From JAHBNG01 sp039028975 (GTDB lineage: Bacteria > Chloroflexota > Anaerolineae > Caldilineales > Caldilineaceae), in NCBI GenBank assembly GCA_039028975.1, contig JBCCHB010000136.1:1-47100 (forward strand): 47,100 bases of DNA. The letters run 5' to 3'. Below the pieces are notes generated by a model. It was not told the origin of the DNA and ran no database searches. It worked only from the letters and a program-made list of their open reading frames with translations. Both the position numbers and the translations under genes were made by a program. Shown piece after piece: positions 33,958 to 41,795 of the stretch (its first letter is position 1; each line of letters opens with the position of its first letter).

Positions 33958-34518
33958 GTGGTTATGGTAATAGTGAAAAGACTTGGTACCGTTATCAAAT
34001 GGCTGCTTGCATTGCCGCTAATCTTCGCCACGGTGGTTGTCATCTTCTGTGTGTGGTCATCGTACATAACCCCTACTATAAGATGGCAACAACATGGGGA
34101 TGAAATCACGGCAGTACACAACCAAGTCGCTAAGTATTGCGGCGTATTTGCAGAGAGAGATAGAGAGGCAGCTTATGACTTTATGGCCCCAAGCTACAAA
34201 GAGAATCATTCGTTGGAGGACTTCGTCAATGACATGGCTCTTTGGGACTTCCAGCAGGGATTTGCAGAGTTTCATAAACGTTCGTCGCTGTGCGATAAGG
34301 ACAATAAGCCTTACGTAGAGTTTAACTGCAAACGTACCTACGCGATTGTCTACGAAAGACGACCTATCTTTGTTGAACGGCTTCTTGCAGAAAAGGGATT
34401 TGGGATCGAGCTGAGAAAATTAGATAACAACTGGTACTACACTGGCAACAGCTACCTCTATTATGATGGAGGATCCTTGATTTCGTATCGGGAAGACAAA
34501 TACCAAAAGTGTTATTGA
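33958..34518 (+). CDS. Small membrane-anchored protein of unknown function
   Basis: The 186-residue protein has one N-terminal membrane helix (about 14-35, WLLALPLIFATVVVIFCVWS) and then a soluble domain facing outward. The region AKYCGVFAERDREAAYDFMA followed by SLEDFVNDMALWDF resembles NTF2-like or DUF4864-type ligand-binding folds in pattern only. Four or more cysteines (CG, LCDK, NCKRT, KCY) could form disulfides. It starts at GTG 33958 (or ATG 33964) 4 bases after the permease stop, so it is probably in the same transcript. I do not recognise the family. Confidence 0.6.
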   Translation: MVMVIVKRLGTVIKWLLALPLIFATVVVIFCVWSSYITPTIRWQQHGDEITAVHNQVAKYCGVFAERDREAAYDFMAPSYKENHSLEDFVNDMALWDFQQGFAEFHKRSSLCDKDNKPYVEFNCKRTYAIVYERRPIFVERLLAEKGFGIELRKLDNNWYYTGNSYLYYDGGSLISYREDKYQKCY

Positions 34519-34552
34519 ATCAAAACAACCATTTGTGCAAAATGTTGATAGC

Positions 34553-34911
34553 ATGTCAGAAGTTCAATTATTGGCACAAATCGATTTAGGTCTACTGGAG
34601 CAGGAGTGGCAGGAATATTTAGCGCTCTTGAACAAATAGGGAACAGAGCTGCTCAATCCAAATAGACAGGAAACAGTAGGAAGAATCTCCGCTTATCTTG
34701 AAATTGCCAACACCTTAAGAATTGGGACATTATACTCAGCTCCGTTTGCAAACAGGTGTTTGGTCTCTCGGGTAGGGCTTGGGAAAACACCTGTTTGCAA
34801 AACGACCGCAGTATAATTGCATTAGCAGAAATGCACAACCCTACGCAAAAAGCGTTAATGAATGAACTAGACATCAAACCAATCGACTATCAAAAGGAAT
34901 TTAAATCGTGA
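34553..34911 (+). pseudogene. Small gene remnant, broken by a stop codon and by hairpin element copy 6
   Basis: ATG 34553 opens a frame (MSEVQLLAQIDLGLLEQEWQ...) that meets TAG at 34637, then stays open and protein-like to 34730 (for example RISAYLEIANTLRIG). The hairpin element follows (34731-34815). After it, IALAEMHNPTQKALMNELDI continues in another frame and ends at a TGA overlapping the GTG of the next gene. Removing the element with one flanking TA (83 bases) brings the two halves into the same frame, giving a protein of about 90 residues. I do not recognise the family. It seems a decayed small gene that was hit by the element. Confidence 0.55.
34731..34815 (-). mobile_element. 85-bp hairpin element, copy 6 (inserted in a gene remnant)
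   Basis: Starts TATACTCAGCTCCGTTTG and ends with the reverse complement of TATACTGCGGTCGTTTTG, the cleanest copy of both ends. The arms TTTGCAAACAGGTGTTT and AAACACCTGTTTGCAAA are perfectly complementary over 17 bases. TA lies on both sides, and excision to one TA restores the frame of the surrounding gene remnant, so TA looks like the duplicated target site. Confidence 0.88.
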
Positions 34912-37385
34912 GTAATAATCTTCCTTCCCACGCCCAGGTCGTCATCATTGGCGGCGGCATTATTGGCTGTAGTGTAGCCTACCACCTAACCAAACTGGGC
35001 ATGACCGACGTGTTGCTGCTGGAGCGCAAACAGCTAACTTCCGGCACCACTTGGCATGCGGCCGGTCTCGTCGGTCAGCTTCGGGCGACCCAAAATATGA
35101 CGCGGCTGGCCCAATATACATCTAACCTAATGAAGACCCTTGAAGAGGAGACGGGTCAGCCAACCGGTTTCCTCCAAAATGGTTCCATCTCCATTGCCAA
35201 CAACCAGGAGCGCTTTGAAGAACTAAAGCGGGGTGCATCCATGGCCCGTGTCTTTGGGCTGGAGGTGGAGGTCATCACTCCCCAAGAAGCATCCGACGCG
35301 TGGCCGCTGATGAACGCCTCCGATCTGGTCGGAGCGGTTTGGCTCCCTGGAGACGCCCGCACCAATCCGGTTGATACAACCCGCGCCTTTGCCAAAGGGG
35401 CCGAGATGCATGGGGCCACCGTGGTTGAAGGCGTCAAGGTGACCGCTATTCATCAAAAGAATGGCCGCGTAACTGGCATCTCGGCGACGCCCGACGGCTC
35501 CGATGAGTTAATCGACATCGCGGCAGATGTGGTAGTCAACTGCGGTGGTATGTGGGCGCGCGAGATCGGAAAGTCAGTTGGTGTCAACGTCCCCCTGCAC
35601 GCAGCCGAGCACTTTTACATTATCTCTGAGCCGATTGAGGGCGTTCATCGGGATCTCCCTACGCTGCGCGATCCGGGCGGTCATACTTACTACCGGGAAG
35701 AGGTAGGCGCCATTCTAGCGGGCTTCTTCGAGCCAAATGCCAAGCCCTGGGGCATGAAGGGGATTCCCAAAGATTTCGAGTTTGGTACCCTACCCGAAGA
35801 TTATGAGCATTTGGACCCAACCTTTGAAAAAGTGATGCACCGGATGCCCGTGCTGGAGAATTCGGGCATCCATACCTTCTTCAATGGCCCGGAGAGCTTT
35901 ACGCCGGATGATGCTTACCATCTGGGCGAGTCGCCAGAGCTGAAGAACTTTTATGTGGCTGCGGGTTTCAACTCAATTGGCATCCAGTCTTCGGGCGGTG
36001 CGGGCAAAGTCTTGGCCGAGTGGATCGTCAATGGTCATCCGCCCATGGATTTGTGGGATGTAGACATTCGCCGCAACGCGCCCTTCCAGAGCAACCACCG
36101 TTACCTACACGACCGCACCACCGAGACACTCGGTCTACTCTACGACATGCACTGGCCCTTCCGCCAATTTGAGACGGCGCGAGATGTGCGCAAATCCACC
36201 CTCCATGATCGGCTCAAGGCCCAAGGGGCTTGCTTTGGTACCGCCGCGGGCTGGGAACGTCCCAACTGGTTTGCCCCTGACTGGGCCGAAAAGTTTGATG
36301 GCGAACCCCGCTACGAGTACACCTACGGTCGTCAGAACTGGTTTGACTACTCGGCGGCGGAACACAACGCAGTGCGCGAGAATGTGGGCCTCTTCGACCA
36401 GACATCCTTCTCCAAATTCATGATTCAGGGACGAGGTGCGTTGGCCTACCTCAACCGGGTCTGCGGAGGACAGATGGATGTTCCCATTGGGAAAGTCGTC
36501 TACACTCAACTCCTCAATGAGCGGGGCGGCATCGAAGCGGATGTGACGGTCAACCGACTGGGGGATGAGCATTTCATGCTGCTGGACGCGGCCGCCACCC
36601 AAAACCGGACAGGCTCCTGGCTGCAACGGCAGATTCGCAACGATGAGTTCGCAGTAGTCACAGACGTGACTTCAGGCTACTGTATGTTGGGCTTGATGGG
36701 GCCAAACTCGCGAGCCGTCCTCTCCAAACTGACCGATGCCGATCTTTCCAACGAGGCATTCCCATTTGGCACCTCCCAGAAGATTGACGTGGCCTACGCC
36801 ATTGCCCAGGCCACCCGCATGACCTACGTAGGCGAGCTAGGCTGGGAGCTGATGGTCCCCACCGAATTTGCCCAGAGCCTTTATGATGCCATCATGGATG
36901 CGGGCAAGGATTTGGGCATTGCCAATGCGGGCTACCATGCACTCAATTCGCTGCGTCAAGAGAAGGCATACCGTCACTGGGGTCACGACATTACGGATGA
37001 AGAGACGCCGGTCGAGGCCGGGTTGCGCTTTGCGGTAGATTTCAACAAGGAATCCTTCAACGGCAAGGAACGGTTGGTGGCTCAGAAGGAAGCGGGGGTC
37101 AGCAAGCGGCTGGTCCAATTTGCGCTAGAGGACGAGAAAACCATGCTCTACCACAACGAGCCCATCTGGCGAGACAACAAGATTGTGGGCTATCTGACCT
37201 CGGCTATGTTTGGCCACACCATTGGCGTGGCGGTTGGCATGGGCTACGTGGTGCAGGACGCTCCGTTCAAGGCAGATTTCATTAAATCAGGAGCATTTGA
37301 AATCGAGGTAGCCACGGTGCGGGTGCCGGCGCGGGCATCTTTACGAGGGTTTTATGATCCGAAGAGTGAACGGGTGCGGATGTAG
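34908..37385 (+). CDS. Dimethylglycine/sarcosine dehydrogenase-like FAD and folate-binding protein
   Basis: The 825-residue protein joins an N-terminal FAD-dependent amine oxidoreductase (DAO fold, GGGIIG at 15-20) to a GcvT-like folate-binding half. TSGTTWHAAGL (44-54) holds the histidine that carries covalent FAD in dimethylglycine dehydrogenase. The C-terminal part has GCV_T blocks (YLNRVCGGQMDVPIGKVVYT, YVGELGWELMVPTEFAQSLY) and a final GCV_T_C barrel. Such enzymes demethylate glycine derivatives and pass the one-carbon unit to tetrahydrofolate. Translation starts at GTG 34908 after an AAAAGGAA site. Third positions are much richer in G and C than in neighbouring genes, which hints at horizontal transfer or high expression. 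The exact methylated substrate is not certain. Confidence 0.88.
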   Translation: MSNNLPSHAQVVIIGGGIIGCSVAYHLTKLGMTDVLLLERKQLTSGTTWHAAGLVGQLRATQNMTRLAQYTSNLMKTLEEETGQPTGFLQNGSISIANNQERFEELKRGASMARVFGLEVEVITPQEASDAWPLMNASDLVGAVWLPGDARTNPVDTTRAFAKGAEMHGATVVEGVKVTAIHQKNGRVTGISATPDGSDELIDIAADVVVNCGGMWAREIGKSVGVNVPLHAAEHFYIISEPIEGVHRDLPTLRDPGGHTYYREEVGAILAGFFEPNAKPWGMKGIPKDFEFGTLPEDYEHLDPTFEKVMHRMPVLENSGIHTFFNGPESFTPDDAYHLGESPELKNFYVAAGFNSIGIQSSGGAGKVLAEWIVNGHPPMDLWDVDIRRNAPFQSNHRYLHDRTTETLGLLYDMHWPFRQFETARDVRKSTLHDRLKAQGACFGTAAGWERPNWFAPDWAEKFDGEPRYEYTYGRQNWFDYSAAEHNAVRENVGLFDQTSFSKFMIQGRGALAYLNRVCGGQMDVPIGKVVYTQLLNERGGIEADVTVNRLGDEHFMLLDAAATQNRTGSWLQRQIRNDEFAVVTDVTSGYCMLGLMGPNSRAVLSKLTDADLSNEAFPFGTSQKIDVAYAIAQATRMTYVGELGWELMVPTEFAQSLYDAIMDAGKDLGIANAGYHALNSLRQEKAYRHWGHDITDEETPVEAGLRFAVDFNKESFNGKERLVAQKEAGVSKRLVQFALEDEKTMLYHNEPIWRDNKIVGYLTSAMFGHTIGVAVGMGYVVQDAPFKADFIKSGAFEIEVATVRVPARASLRGFYDPKSERVRM

Positions 37386-37391
37386 GTCAGG

Positions 37392-38000
37392 CTAATCAAA
37401 CAACTCGGAGACCAGGCAGCTAAACTCAGGCAGTAGCGGAGAAGTGAGCGTATCATCCTTAAGCAGCGTAGCCGTACGACGTAACTCTCCATTCTCGCGG
37501 TGATAGATTTCCACCTGCTTGATCCGCCAGTCGAGAATCCAGTATTCTTGCACGCCCTGGGTCTCATAGAGCTTGCGCTTGGCGGTTCGATCTCGTTCTT
37601 CGTTACGGGCACCAAAGGAGAGCACTTCCACGGCTAGTTCAGGCGCGCCTGTTAGGTGACCAGCATCGTCCATCAGAGCGACGAGGCGTTCATCGCTAAT
37701 CCAGACAACATCAGGAATTACATCGTCAGCGTCTGCAAAAATCACACCTGGCGTGACGGCAACAGCCCCTTTTCCCTGTTGGCGAGACCAGAGCTTTAGT
37801 GCCATGTACACATTGCCACAGGCTGCTTGGTGATGCCAGTGAGGCGACTTGGACATAAGTAACTCTCCATCGATGATTTCGTAACGACTGCCGTTTTCGG
37901 GCAGGAGCTCCAGGTCACTGCTGCGCCAAGGGCCGCGTGTAGGCTTTGCATCCTGGTGGATTGTTGGTTGGTTTGTGGGATTAGCTACTGCTGATGTCAC
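37392..38000 (-). CDS. Uma2-family PD-(D/E)XK nuclease (DUF820)
   Basis: The 202-residue protein matches the Uma2 family: RYEIIDGELLMSKSPHWHHQ near the start, VIPDVVWISDERLVALMDD with the active-site aspartate, and PELAVEVLSFGARNEERD with the E-x-LS motif and the later catalytic lysines (RTAKRKLYETQGVQEYWILD). These proteins are numerous in cyanobacteria and Chloroflexota, mostly of unknown biological role. It converges with the flavoprotein gene 6 bases away. Its start at 38000 is followed by a 310-base intergenic region before the aroA promoter. Confidence 0.92.
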   Translation of the reverse strand: MTSAVANPTNQPTIHQDAKPTRGPWRSSDLELLPENGSRYEIIDGELLMSKSPHWHHQAACGNVYMALKLWSRQQGKGAVAVTPGVIFADADDVIPDVVWISDERLVALMDDAGHLTGAPELAVEVLSFGARNEERDRTAKRKLYETQGVQEYWILDWRIKQVEIYHRENGELRRTATLLKDDTLTSPLLPEFSCLVSELFD

Positions 38001-38163
38001 TGTACCCTCCGTATCTTAGCAAACATTTTCATCATCGGCATTATATCACAATTCGTTCTATTGCGCGGGAGAGGTGATTTACCAAGGGAGTATCATCGTT
38101 TCGGGGTATCTGTTGATATCAGATAAGTGTTGCACTGTTCCGGTATAGTGACTTTAGGTTTGT

Positions 38164-38242
38164 TTTCAGAACAATGTTGACTGGACTTTGGACAATATTC
38201 TGAAAGCGCCAATACGTTTCTCTCTGGTTTGTCCAAAGTCCA
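38164..38242. promoter_or_regulatory. Two overlapping inverted repeats upstream of aroA
   Basis: TTTCAGAA (38164-38171) pairs with TTCTGAAA (38198-38205), and TGGACTTTGGACAA (38182-38195) pairs exactly with TTGTCCAAAGTCCA (38229-38242). The two stems interlock and cannot form together except as a pseudoknot. They lie upstream of the aroA promoter candidate, so they might be an operator or part of the divergent Uma2 leader. Confidence 0.4.
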
Positions 38243-38282
38243 AAATATTGATAAAAACCGAGTAGTCATGCCCCCATTCTTT

Positions 38283-38291
38283 TGCTATAAT
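38283..38291 (+). promoter_or_regulatory. Extended -10 promoter for aroA
   Basis: TGCTATAAT is a perfect TGnTATAAT extended -10 element. No good -35 is visible at 17 bases, as is common for this promoter type. The predicted leader to the GTG start at 38396 is about 100 bases. Confidence 0.55.
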
Positions 38292-38395
38292 GCAGTCAAT
38301 AGGATTGGATTTTGTTCGATTCATTGAAAAGGTCGATATCAAAATTAATCCCTGTCACCTGTGAGAAAGCCATACGCAAAAGGAGATACTGCGCT

Positions 38396-39703
38396 GTGAA
38401 CCAGATGAACGTACAGGAGATAGACTCTCTTACCCTCAAACCTATTGCAAAAATATCAGGCGAAATCAATCTGCCCGGCTCCAAAAGCTTCTCTAATCGT
38501 GCCCTATTGTTGGCGGCTTTGGCTCACGGCACAACAGAGATTACGAATCTGCTGGACAGTGATGATATCGGACATATGTTGGGTGCATTGCAGAAGCTTG
38601 GGGTGCAGTTTGAGCGTTCGGCGGATAAACGATCTTGTATTGTAATAGGAAATGGTGGTGCCTTTACGTCAAAAGAGCACACGGAGCTCTTTCTGGGTAA
38701 TGCAGGAACGGCTATGCGCCCTGTCTGTGCCGCCCTATGCCTGGGAGCTGGTACCTTCACCCTAACCGGTGAACCAAGAATGGAAGAGCGGCCTATCAAG
38801 CACCTAGTCGATTCGCTGCGGCAAACAGGTTGCCAGATAAGCTACCTGAAAAATGACGGCTACCCCCCCCTCACGATCCAGGCAAATGGCATCAAAGGTG
38901 GGAACATCACCATTGACGGCTCGATCTCCAGCCAATACCTTACCGCTCTATTGATGGCTTGTCCACTAGCCCAAGCAGACACAACCATCACTGTGGCAGG
39001 AGAGCTCGTCTCCAAGCCCTATATTGATATTACCCTCCACACTATGGGTCAATTCGGCGTGGTGGTGGAGAATGATTCTTACCAACGCTTCCACATCAAA
39101 GGGCAGCAGCGTTATCAGTCGCCGGGTACCTTCCTCGTTGAGGGGGATGCCTCATCAGCCTCCTATTTTCTGGCGGCAGCGGCTATCAAAGGGGGGACAG
39201 TCAAAGTGACAGGGATCGGGCGCAATAGCATTCAAGGGGATATTCACTTCGCCACAGTCTTAGAACAGATGGGTGCCAATGTTGAATGGGGCGATGAGTA
39301 CATCACCGTCCGGCGGGGAACCCTAACGGGCATTGACATGGACATGAACCACATCCCCGACGCGGCCATGACCATTGCCACGACCGCGCTCTTTGCCCAG
39401 GGTCAGACGGCGATTCGCAACATCTACAACTGGCGGGTCAAGGAGACCGATCGATTGAATGCCATGGCGACAGAGCTAAAGAAGGTGGGTGCAGAGGTTG
39501 TAGAGGGAGACGATTTTATTGAAATCACGCCGCCTGCGGAACTGAGACACGCGGCTATTGATACCTATAATGATCACCGCATTGCCATGTGCTTTTCGCT
39601 ACTAGCCCTGGATGAGCATTCGGTGACGATTAACGATCCCAAGTGTACAGCCAAGACTTTTCCCGATTACTTTGAACGGCTAAATGAAGTAAGCGTGATG
39701 TAA
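38396..39703 (+). CDS. aroA: 3-phosphoshikimate 1-carboxyvinyltransferase (EPSP synthase)
   Basis: The enzyme joins phosphoenolpyruvate to shikimate-3-phosphate in aromatic amino acid synthesis. LPGSKSFSNRALLLAALAHG, LFLGNAGTAMRP and NWRVKETDRLNAMATELKKV are the substrate-binding signatures, and DYFERLNEVS ends the protein. The sequence follows E. coli AroA almost block by block (for instance SASYFLAAAAIKGGTVKVTG and DMDMNHIPDAAMTIAT), so it is a class I, enterobacterial-like form that would be glyphosate-sensitive by the GNAGTAMRP loop. I chose GTG 38396 because AGGAG lies 10 bases upstream; the frame is open to 38312, but that extension is unlike the family. No other shikimate gene is nearby. 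Confidence 0.96.
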   Translation: MNQMNVQEIDSLTLKPIAKISGEINLPGSKSFSNRALLLAALAHGTTEITNLLDSDDIGHMLGALQKLGVQFERSADKRSCIVIGNGGAFTSKEHTELFLGNAGTAMRPVCAALCLGAGTFTLTGEPRMEERPIKHLVDSLRQTGCQISYLKNDGYPPLTIQANGIKGGNITIDGSISSQYLTALLMACPLAQADTTITVAGELVSKPYIDITLHTMGQFGVVVENDSYQRFHIKGQQRYQSPGTFLVEGDASSASYFLAAAAIKGGTVKVTGIGRNSIQGDIHFATVLEQMGANVEWGDEYITVRRGTLTGIDMDMNHIPDAAMTIATTALFAQGQTAIRNIYNWRVKETDRLNAMATELKKVGAEVVEGDDFIEITPPAELRHAAIDTYNDHRIAMCFSLLALDEHSVTINDPKCTAKTFPDYFERLNEVSVM

Positions 39704-39817
39704 GTATCAGTAGTAGTCCGCGGTCATCTAGTCGTTTGGTCCAGAGTCACGCTAACTAGCATTTTGGCTATTGCGCTTGGTTACAGATGGAACGCATCCT
39801 CTACTGATTATCATTCA

Positions 39818-40654
39818 CTACTTCAAAAGCGCCTGGATCACTTCTGATAGCTCAGGTGTTTCGGGCGCACTTTTAAAATCAGCCAATCTGCGATAGATAT
39901 CTGCCGCGGCTCCATGAAATTCACCTGGTACGCCAGCACTACTCAACGTGTCGGAGATCTCATCCATTTCACCCGCAAAGCGCCATGCCTTAGCCGTCAC
40001 CCCACGCACTTGCTGGAAGCTCTTTTCACCAAAATCTGAGCCATTGCGGGACCACTGCCCCGCCAAATCATCCAGAACACCCAGCTCCTCTGCTGCGGCA
40101 ACAATGGCACAGAGCAGGGCCGTAGAGCCCTTTGTATAAGCCGCAAAGCACATCTTCAGCGCAGAGGCTTTGCCGATCCCGCCGTCCACAATATCCGTCT
40201 CCAGCGGTCCCGCGGAGAAGCACTCAGCCACTTGTGAGGCCGCATCACCTGATAGATAGAGCCATGTGCTGCTCGGTTTCCAGGCAGGGCCGCCGATAAT
40301 GCTGCCGTCCACAAAGGTTCCACCACCGTTGGCAACGGCTTCGCCAATACGCAAGGTTCGTGGCGGTGAAATGGCATTGGCATCTAGGTAAAGCCCACTG
40401 AAATTCTGGGCCATGACCTCATTGGCCAATGCCTCGGCCCCGTCCGGCGGGCAGACGCTGATAATGATGGGGCAAACCTTACATAGATTGGCCAGCGTTT
40501 TGGCATCTTCAAAGCCCTGCTCCTGAGCGCGTGTTTGGGTTTCAGGACTGCGTCCTTCCGATGCCCAGTAGACAGTGTGGCCACTATTCTTTGCCGAGGC
40601 GGCAATGGAGACGCCCATTTGACCAGGATGCAGAATACCAATGTTCTGTTTCAT
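39818..40654 (-). CDS. NAD(P)-dependent 6-phosphogluconate dehydrogenase-like oxidoreductase (DUF1932 C-terminus)
   Basis: The 278-residue protein has an N-terminal Rossmann fold with GILHPGQMGVSIAASAKNSG (GxxxxGxMG) and a C-terminal DUF1932 helical domain. The lysine in GIGKASALKMCFAAYTKG matches the catalytic Lys of beta-hydroxyacid dehydrogenases. It would oxidise a beta-hydroxy acid or reduce the matching keto acid; the substrate is unknown. It begins 3 bases after the stop of the sugar isomerase-like gene upstream, so they form an operon, probably one catabolic step apart. Confidence 0.82.
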   Translation of the reverse strand: MKQNIGILHPGQMGVSIAASAKNSGHTVYWASEGRSPETQTRAQEQGFEDAKTLANLCKVCPIIISVCPPDGAEALANEVMAQNFSGLYLDANAISPPRTLRIGEAVANGGGTFVDGSIIGGPAWKPSSTWLYLSGDAASQVAECFSAGPLETDIVDGGIGKASALKMCFAAYTKGSTALLCAIVAAAEELGVLDDLAGQWSRNGSDFGEKSFQQVRGVTAKAWRFAGEMDEISDTLSSAGVPGEFHGAAADIYRRLADFKSAPETPELSEVIQALLK

Positions 40655-40657
40655 TTT

Positions 40658-41500
40658 CTATCCTCTTTTAACCCCTGCTTCTACAAACGCCGCGCTGACG
40701 ACCTCATATGAGCGCTTGGCTGTCTCTAGCGGATCGTATACTTCCCTTTGCTGAACCATCATGCTGATCTCGGTGGAGATGGTGCCGCTATAACCATGCT
40801 CTGCCATAACTTTGAGGTAATGCACATAATCAAATTCCCCTTCTCCGGGAATCAGATATTGATGTTCAGGGGCACGCCCTGACTCATCTTTGATGTGGGT
40901 GTGAGCGGCATAGGGAAGAACTTTGGCCACAGACTCTTCGATGGGGATGCCCATGACGTTAAAGTGGCTGATGTCAAAGTTGATGCGGATGGCTGGGCTG
41001 TCAACCTGTTCCATAATAGCGACGACTTGGTCTGGTGTCTCCACAGCGTTGCCTACATGGTGCTCCATGGCAACTACCACGCCGCGCTCTTGGGCATAGT
41101 TGCCCAGTGTATTCAATCGTTCAACCAACTGATCTTGATGCGTCTCTAATTCACCTGGCTGGCCGCCAAAGCCACTGACCACAATCGGTTGCTGCGGCTC
41201 TGGAAACCACTCTGTCGCCAAATCAATGGCACGCTGTACATAAACGCTATTTTCGCTAAATTTTGCCTCATCCTGCTCCATAAAGTCTAAATAAGCCGAA
41301 ATAGCAGATAACTTCAGCTTATAATCTTTCAGGAGCCGAGCGATCCGCTGGCGCTCGGCTTCATCCATCTTCTCCAACGCAGTAGAAAAACGAGGCAATA
41401 CACCAATCTCAATCGCGTCATAACCGATACTATGTAGATAGGAAACGATGGTATCAATGGGTCGATTGGGCATAGCCCAGGTACTAAAGCCGAGGAGCAT
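40658..41500 (-). CDS. Sugar phosphate isomerase/epimerase-like TIM-barrel protein
   Basis: This AP endonuclease 2/xylose isomerase-like barrel has the metal-binding pattern: the glutamate in VVAMEHHVGNAVETP, INFDISHFNVMG (Asp, His), AAHTHIKDESG (His, Asp) and the final glutamate in GTISTEISMMVQ. GEGEFDYVHYLKVMAEHGYS is a typical late block. It would isomerise or epimerise a sugar or sugar-derived acid using a divalent metal. I chose ATG 41498-41500 because AAAGGAGAG precedes it at good spacing; the frame is open 8 codons further to 41524. It is the first gene of a two-gene operon with the dehydrogenase at 39818. Confidence 0.85.
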   Translation of the reverse strand: MLLGFSTWAMPNRPIDTIVSYLHSIGYDAIEIGVLPRFSTALEKMDEAERQRIARLLKDYKLKLSAISAYLDFMEQDEAKFSENSVYVQRAIDLATEWFPEPQQPIVVSGFGGQPGELETHQDQLVERLNTLGNYAQERGVVVAMEHHVGNAVETPDQVVAIMEQVDSPAIRINFDISHFNVMGIPIEESVAKVLPYAAHTHIKDESGRAPEHQYLIPGEGEFDYVHYLKVMAEHGYSGTISTEISMMVQQREVYDPLETAKRSYEVVSAAFVEAGVKRG

Positions 41501-41795
41501 AAAGAACTCTCCTTTATGGTTCATTAAACAGGGTGATCGATCAAGGGTTTACAGAAGCCTCTGCAAACACCTCTTTATGATTATACCCACATCTTATTCA
41601 TTGGACAATCATTTGATCGACTCGTCGTCCCATCCTAAAGGGTGAAAAGATGAATCGAGCTGGAGAATACATGACCCATAAAGTAATACACAGCGGAGAG
41701 AAAACCCTCCATTACACAGCAAATCTGTGCCAGAAAGTACCCCCTCCGCCGTTATCTACCTCTTTCTAAAGCGTTGGAAACTCGATGTGTCCGGT

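Noticed and set aside
39706..39808. ATCAGTAG/CTACTGAT inverted repeat between aroA and the dehydrogenase gene as a terminator
   Set aside because: The 8-bp stem has a loop of nearly 90 bases and no T-tract on either strand.
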